A stretch of 64,000 bases of DNA from Sellimonas caecigallum (GTDB lineage Bacteria; Bacillota; Clostridia; Lachnospirales; Lachnospiraceae). The notes beneath the pieces were generated by a model. The model ran no database searches. It was given only the letters and a program-made list of their open reading frames with translations, and was not told the DNA's origin. The translations under genes were made by a program, and so were the position numbers. Positions 60,393-64,000 of this stretch are shown in pieces. The DNA lies in assembly GCF_019754295.1 (NCBI RefSeq), contig NZ_VIRV01000005.1:1-64000 (forward strand), written 5' to 3'. Each line of letters begins with the position of its first letter. Position 1 is the first letter of the stretch.

Positions 60393-61289
60393 ATGAGTAC
60401 CAAACATTCTTATTACGACTACCATCCAAATTATAGAAAGGATTCCGACCGAAGACGTCCCACTTCCGATATCCGCCGCAAACGCATCAAACACCGCCGG
60501 CATCGGTTCCTGCACTTTATCTTTCCGATGCTCTGCCTGATCCTGCTTCTCTCTGCCTGCGCCTCCTTCATCCTGGAACACAGTCTGAACACGGGCACAA
60601 GCTTCCTTAAAAGTTCCTTCTTTGGCGGAAATCCATCCAATCAGGTACGGCGCTACGCTGAAAGAAATGGGCTGAGCCTTTCGGATTATCCTCAGAATCT
60701 CATCGATCTGTACGAACGTAATCCGGAGACAAAAGACTTCGTCTTCGAATATCCGCTCAAAAAAGATACATCTCCATCCATCGATCTTGGCGGACTTTCC
60801 ACCTCTTCTGTACCGCTCCTGATGCAATGGGATCAGCGCTGGGGGTATGAAAAATACGCCGGAGATCTCTTTGGCCTTACCGGCTGCGGCCCAACCTGCC
60901 TGTCCATGGCAGCGATTTACTTGACCGGCGATACTTCCATGGACCCAAAATGGATGGCCGATTTTGCCACTTCCTACGGGTATGCCTCCGAAGGAAATGG
61001 ATCCGCGTGGACTCTCTTCTCGGAAGGCGCCCGTAAGCTTGGACTGGACGTGACTGAGATCCCTCTGGACGAGCAGCGTATAGCCGACAATTTAAACGTA
61101 GGCAACCCTATCGTTGCTTCCATGGGGAAAGGCGACTTTACGACTTCCGGACATTTCATCGTCCTGACTGCATACAAAGACGGCCAGCTGAAAGTCAACG
61201 ATCCAAACAGCAAGGAGAATTCCGAAAAACTGTGGGACTATGATCAGATCAGCGGACAGATCCGCAACCTCTGGGTGCTCAGAAATTAG
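60393..61289 (+). CDS. Membrane-anchored C39-type peptidase
   Basis: A 298-residue protein with a basic cytosolic start, one membrane helix (about residues 45-65) and an extracellular papain-like peptidase_C39_2 domain (about 140-298). The catalytic Cys is in GLTGCGPTCLSMAA, His in SGHFIVLTAYKDG and Asn/Asp in KVNDPNSKE. A second strand of evidence is the WDQRWG block typical of the family. The gene follows the VanRS-like pair but sits behind a terminator, so it needs its own promoter. Confidence 0.85.
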   Translation: MSTKHSYYDYHPNYRKDSDRRRPTSDIRRKRIKHRRHRFLHFIFPMLCLILLLSACASFILEHSLNTGTSFLKSSFFGGNPSNQVRRYAERNGLSLSDYPQNLIDLYERNPETKDFVFEYPLKKDTSPSIDLGGLSTSSVPLLMQWDQRWGYEKYAGDLFGLTGCGPTCLSMAAIYLTGDTSMDPKWMADFATSYGYASEGNGSAWTLFSEGARKLGLDVTEIPLDEQRIADNLNVGNPIVASMGKGDFTTSGHFIVLTAYKDGQLKVNDPNSKENSEKLWDYDQISGQIRNLWVLRN

Positions 61290-61299
61290 AAACTGGCTT

Positions 61300-62007
61300 T
61301 TATTTTTCCTCCAGCGTCCACCCATGGTCATTGTGATAGATCATCTGCCGCGTCATGCCGCCGTCGATACAAATATTCTCTCCTGTTATGAAACCAGCTT
61401 TCTCCGAACATAAAAACAGCACCATATTGGCGATATCCAGCGGGGTTCCCACACGCCCCGCCGGATGCTGTCTTGCATCCGCTCCTTCATATGGAGTAAA
61501 GTCGGTATCGATCCACCCTGGAGAAATAGAATTGACCCGCACTCTCCCTGCAAGGCTTACAGAAAGGGCGTGCGTCAACGCAGAGATTCCACCCTTTGCC
61601 GCAGTATAACTCTCTGTCTGAGGCTGGCTCATCCGATCTCTGGAAGATGAGATATTGACGATCGCAGACTCAGGTGTGAAATACGGCAAAAATAATTTGG
61701 AAAGGTAGAACGGCGCAGTCACTCCCACCTGAAGTGCATAATTAAAATCTTCATACGTACAGGACTCAATACCTTTCATCAGCGGCAGCGCATTGTTAAT
61801 GAGGTAATCCACTTTCCCATAATCATGGATTACCTTTTCTGCAAAAGCCCGCAAGATCGCTTCCTCTGCCACATCTCCGGTAAAATATTCATTTGGCTGT
61901 TTATCGATCACGCACACATGCGCCCCATTTTTTACAAATTCATCGGCAATACACTTTCCGATTCCCTGTGCGGCTCCTGTGATCGCGACAACTTTACCTT
62001 TAAACAT
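61300..62007 (-). CDS. Short-chain dehydrogenase/reductase
   Basis: A 235-residue classical SDR. The NAD(P) motif is TGAAQGIGKC, the structural NNA is in LINNALPL, and the catalytic Ser, Tyr and Lys are visible in NISSSRDR and SYTAAKGG. It ends with the family block GENICIDGGMT. It converges on the peptidase gene with an 11-base gap. Substrate unknown. Confidence 0.88.
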   Translation of the reverse strand: MFKGKVVAITGAAQGIGKCIADEFVKNGAHVCVIDKQPNEYFTGDVAEEAILRAFAEKVIHDYGKVDYLINNALPLMKGIESCTYEDFNYALQVGVTAPFYLSKLFLPYFTPESAIVNISSSRDRMSQPQTESYTAAKGGISALTHALSVSLAGRVRVNSISPGWIDTDFTPYEGADARQHPAGRVGTPLDIANMVLFLCSEKAGFITGENICIDGGMTRQMIYHNDHGWTLEEK

Positions 62008-62086
62008 AAATTTCCTTCTTCCTTCTGTATAATAAATTTATCCAATATGATATAACTAACACTTTTTCTTGTCAACTATATGAAAA

Positions 62087-62124
62087 GGACACCTTTCTAA
62101 AATTTCTTTTAGAAAAAGTGTCCT
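62087..62124 (-). terminator. Terminator of lysS
   Basis: Long hairpin with outer arms aggacac (62087-62093) and gtgtcct (62118-62124) and an A/T-rich inner stem. On the minus strand it is followed by ttttcat. Confidence 0.75.
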
Positions 62125-62173
62125 CATAATATCTTCTATTTACTTAAACTGGATTGACTGCTGTCTTTGCTTT

Positions 62174-64000
62174 CTAGTACAGCTTCGCACCTGCCGGAAT
62201 GCGGTCATCTACCATCAGAAGGTTCAGGCCTTCATGTCCGTCTTCTTCATGGACTGCTGAGATCAGCATTCCGCAGGAATCAATCCCCATCATCTTTCTC
62301 GGCGGAAGGTTCACGATAGCGATTGCCGTCTTTCCGATGAGTTCTTCCGGTTCATAATACTCATGGATTCCGCTCAGGATCACACGGTCTGTGCCTGATC
62401 CGTCATCCAGAACAAACTTCAGAAGTTTCTTGCTTTTTGGCACTGCCTCACACTCTTTGATCTTCACTGCACGGTAGTCTGATTTCGCAAATGTCTCAAA
62501 ATCTACCATTTCTTCAAAAAGAGGTTCGATCTTTACTTTGGAAAAGTCAATTTTTTCTGCCTTCACTTCTTCTGTCTTGTCAGCCTGCACTGTTTTCTTC
62601 GGCGCCGGGGAACCGCCCAGAGTCTTCATTGTCGGGAAGAGCAGTACGTCTCTGATGGCTGCGGAATCTGTAAGCAGCATGCACATTCTGTCGATTCCAA
62701 ATCCGATTCCACCTGTCGGCGGCATTCCGATCTCCAGCGCATTGAGGAAGTCTTCGTCTGTCGTGTTGGCTTCTTCGTCTCCCTGTGCAAGAAGTTCTTC
62801 CTGCGCTTTGAAACGTTCTCTCTGATCGATCGGGTCGTTCAGCTCTGAGTAAGCGTTCGCCATTTCCCATCCGTTCATAAAGAATTCGAAACGCTCTGTA
62901 TATTCCGGATTTTCCGGTTTTTTCTTTGTGAGCGGAGAAATCTCAATCGGATGATCCATGACAAATGTAGGCTGGATCAGATGTTCTTCCACGTATTCTT
63001 CAAAGAAGAGGCTTAAGATATCGCCTTTCTTATGTCTTTCTTCAAATTCGATTCCCTTTTCTTTTGCCAATGCTTTTGCTTCTTCAGTCGTTTTGATCTC
63101 ATTGAAATCAACGCCTGCGTATTTCTTAACTGCGTCTACCATAGTAATACGTTCAAACGGCTTTCCGAGATCCATCTCTACTCCGTTGTATGTGATCTTT
63201 GTCGTACCGAGCACGTCCTGCGCAACATGGCGGTAAAGATTTTCTGTAAGATCCATCATGCCGTGATAATCCGTATATGCCTGATAGAGTTCCATCAAGG
63301 TAAATTCCGGATTGTGGCGCGTATCAAGCCCTTCGTTTCGGAACACACGTCCAATCTCATATACACGTTCCATTCCGCCTACGATGAGACGTTTCAGATA
63401 CAATTCCAGAGAAATGCGGAGCTTAAAATCTTCGTCCAGCGCATTGAAATGTGTTTCGAACGGTCTGGCTGCTGCTCCACCTGCATTGGCAACAAGCATC
63501 GGTGTCTCCACTTCCATAAATCCCTGTCCATCCAGATATTTACGGATGCTGCTCAAGATCTTTGATCTCTTGATGAATGTATCTTTTACTTCTCTGTTCA
63601 TGATAAGATCGACATATCTTTGTCTGTATCTTGTATCTGTATCAGTAAGTCCATGGAATTTTTCCGGGAGAATCTGAAGGCTCTTGGAGAGAAGCTGCAC
63701 CTTCTCGGCGTGGATGGAGATTTCCCCTGTCTTTGTCTTGAACACAAAACCTTTGATACCTACGATATCGCCGATATCAAACTTTTTGAAATCTTTGTAA
63801 TCCTCTTCTCCGATACTGTCTCTTGCAACATAAGACTGGATATTTCCCTCCAGGTCCTGAACATTACAGAAAGAAGCTTTTCCCATAACACGTTTCTGCA
63901 TGATACGTCCTGCTATCGATACCTGTTTATTTTCCAGCTCCTCAAAATTGTCCTTGATCTCCTGGCTGTGATGTGTCACATCGTATTTTGTGATAAGGAA
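62174..64000 (-). CDS. lysS: Lysyl-tRNA synthetase with C-terminal tRNA-binding domain (5' end outside window)
   Basis: Class II lysyl-tRNA synthetase, which charges tRNA-Lys. The N-terminal OB fold ([20 protein letters not shown]) is followed by the catalytic core with motif 2 [15 protein letters not shown] and motif 3 [13 protein letters not shown]. After the core (about residue 490 of the visible part) comes an EMAPII/Trbp111-like domain ([20 protein letters not shown] and later [13 protein letters not shown]), better known at the end of MetRS. The frame is open beyond the right edge ([11 protein letters not shown]), so the true start lies outside. Confidence 0.95.
   Translation of the reverse strand, partial: FLITKYDVTHHSQEIKDNFEELENKQVSIAGRIMQKRVMGKASFCNVQDLEGNIQSYVARDSIGEEDYKDFKKFDIGDIVGIKGFVFKTKTGEISIHAEKVQLLSKSLQILPEKFHGLTDTDTRYRQRYVDLIMNREVKDTFIKRSKILSSIRKYLDGQGFMEVETPMLVANAGGAAARPFETHFNALDEDFKLRISLELYLKRLIVGGMERVYEIGRVFRNEGLDTRHNPEFTLMELYQAYTDYHGMMDLTENLYRHVAQDVLGTTKITYNGVEMDLGKPFERITMVDAVKKYAGVDFNEIKTTEEAKALAKEKGIEFEERHKKGDILSLFFEEYVEEHLIQPTFVMDHPIEISPLTKKKPENPEYTERFEFFMNGWEMANAYSELNDPIDQRERFKAQEELLAQGDEEANTTDEDFLNALEIGMPPTGGIGFGIDRMCMLLTDSAAIRDVLLFPTMKTLGGSPAPKKTVQADKTEEVKAEKIDFSKVKIEPLFEEMVDFETFAKSDYRAVKIKECEAVPKSKKLLKFVLDDGSGTDRVILSGIHEYYEPEELIGKTAIAIVNLPPRKMMGIDSCGMLISAVHEEDGHEGLNLLMVDDRIPAGAKLY

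Overview
The window reads as a chromosome segment of a Gram-positive anaerobe of the Lachnospiraceae type (Bacillota, Clostridia). The basis is strong AGGAGG ribosome sites, near-consensus sigma-A promoters, an oxygen-sensitive metabolism (radical SAM, siroheme reductase, hemerythrin, ferrous iron uptake), a V-type rather than F-type ATPase, FabV, a lysyl-tRNA synthetase with an extra C-terminal tRNA-binding domain, and ICE/IME remnants of the kind common in gut Clostridia. No rRNA, tRNA or CRISPR array was found. Species assignment from sequence alone would be a guess.

Layout. 1-8.7 kb: housekeeping genes (CNNM/CorC transporter behind a consensus promoter and a long structured leader, sulfite/nitrite reductase, hemerythrin, RpiB, Cof phosphatase with a PflX-type radical SAM protein, sugar epimerase, RlmI-type methyltransferase). 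8.8-12.5 kb: a ferrous-iron locus (feoA, feoB, a Cys-rich FeoB-associated peptide and two membrane-anchored HMA proteins), whose two promoters carry three copies of TTAG-N6-CTAA. 12.5-21 kb: CmpB-like membrane protein, endonuclease III, GH31 glucosidase, Lon behind a CIRCE-like operator, FabV, ArsR regulator and nitroreductase. 21-28.9 kb: signs of decay: an HD-domain gene fused out of frame to the tail of an iron alcohol dehydrogenase, and a heterodimeric ABC exporter whose first half carries a frameshifting interdomain deletion; also LysR, GNAT, Fic and SRPBCC genes.

28.9-46.35 kb is a mosaic of mobile-element pieces, nearly all on the minus strand: serine recombinase beside a truncated GNAT gene, RhuM, the tail of one MobV relaxase fused to a clipped ParB, a tightly coupled cargo operon of small proteins that looks like an orphan polymorphic-toxin immunity array (YezG-like, ankyrin, L7/L12-like, membrane proteins, two lipoproteins), an intact-looking IS110 element with a probable bridge-RNA end, a MobP relaxase fused behind the head of a second MobV relaxase, an HTH protein, and a D5-type primase that abuts the C-terminal scrap of a restriction-modification methyltransferase. 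The parB and MobP relaxase genes are visibly richer in G+C than the flanking chromosome.

46.4-64 kb returns to the chromosome: RlmD with a C-terminal extension, an amidohydrolase directly behind a complete nine-gene V-type ATPase operon (H/G, C, I, K, F, E, A, B, D), a VanR/VanS-like two-component pair without van resistance genes, a membrane-anchored C39-type peptidase, a short-chain dehydrogenase and the 3' part of lysS, which runs off the right edge.

The most promising things for follow-up are the cargo operon at 34.3-39.7 kb, the structured leader at 0.4-0.68 kb, the shared operator of the two feo promoters, the CIRCE control of lon, and the chain of gene-fusion junctions that records how the mobile region was assembled.
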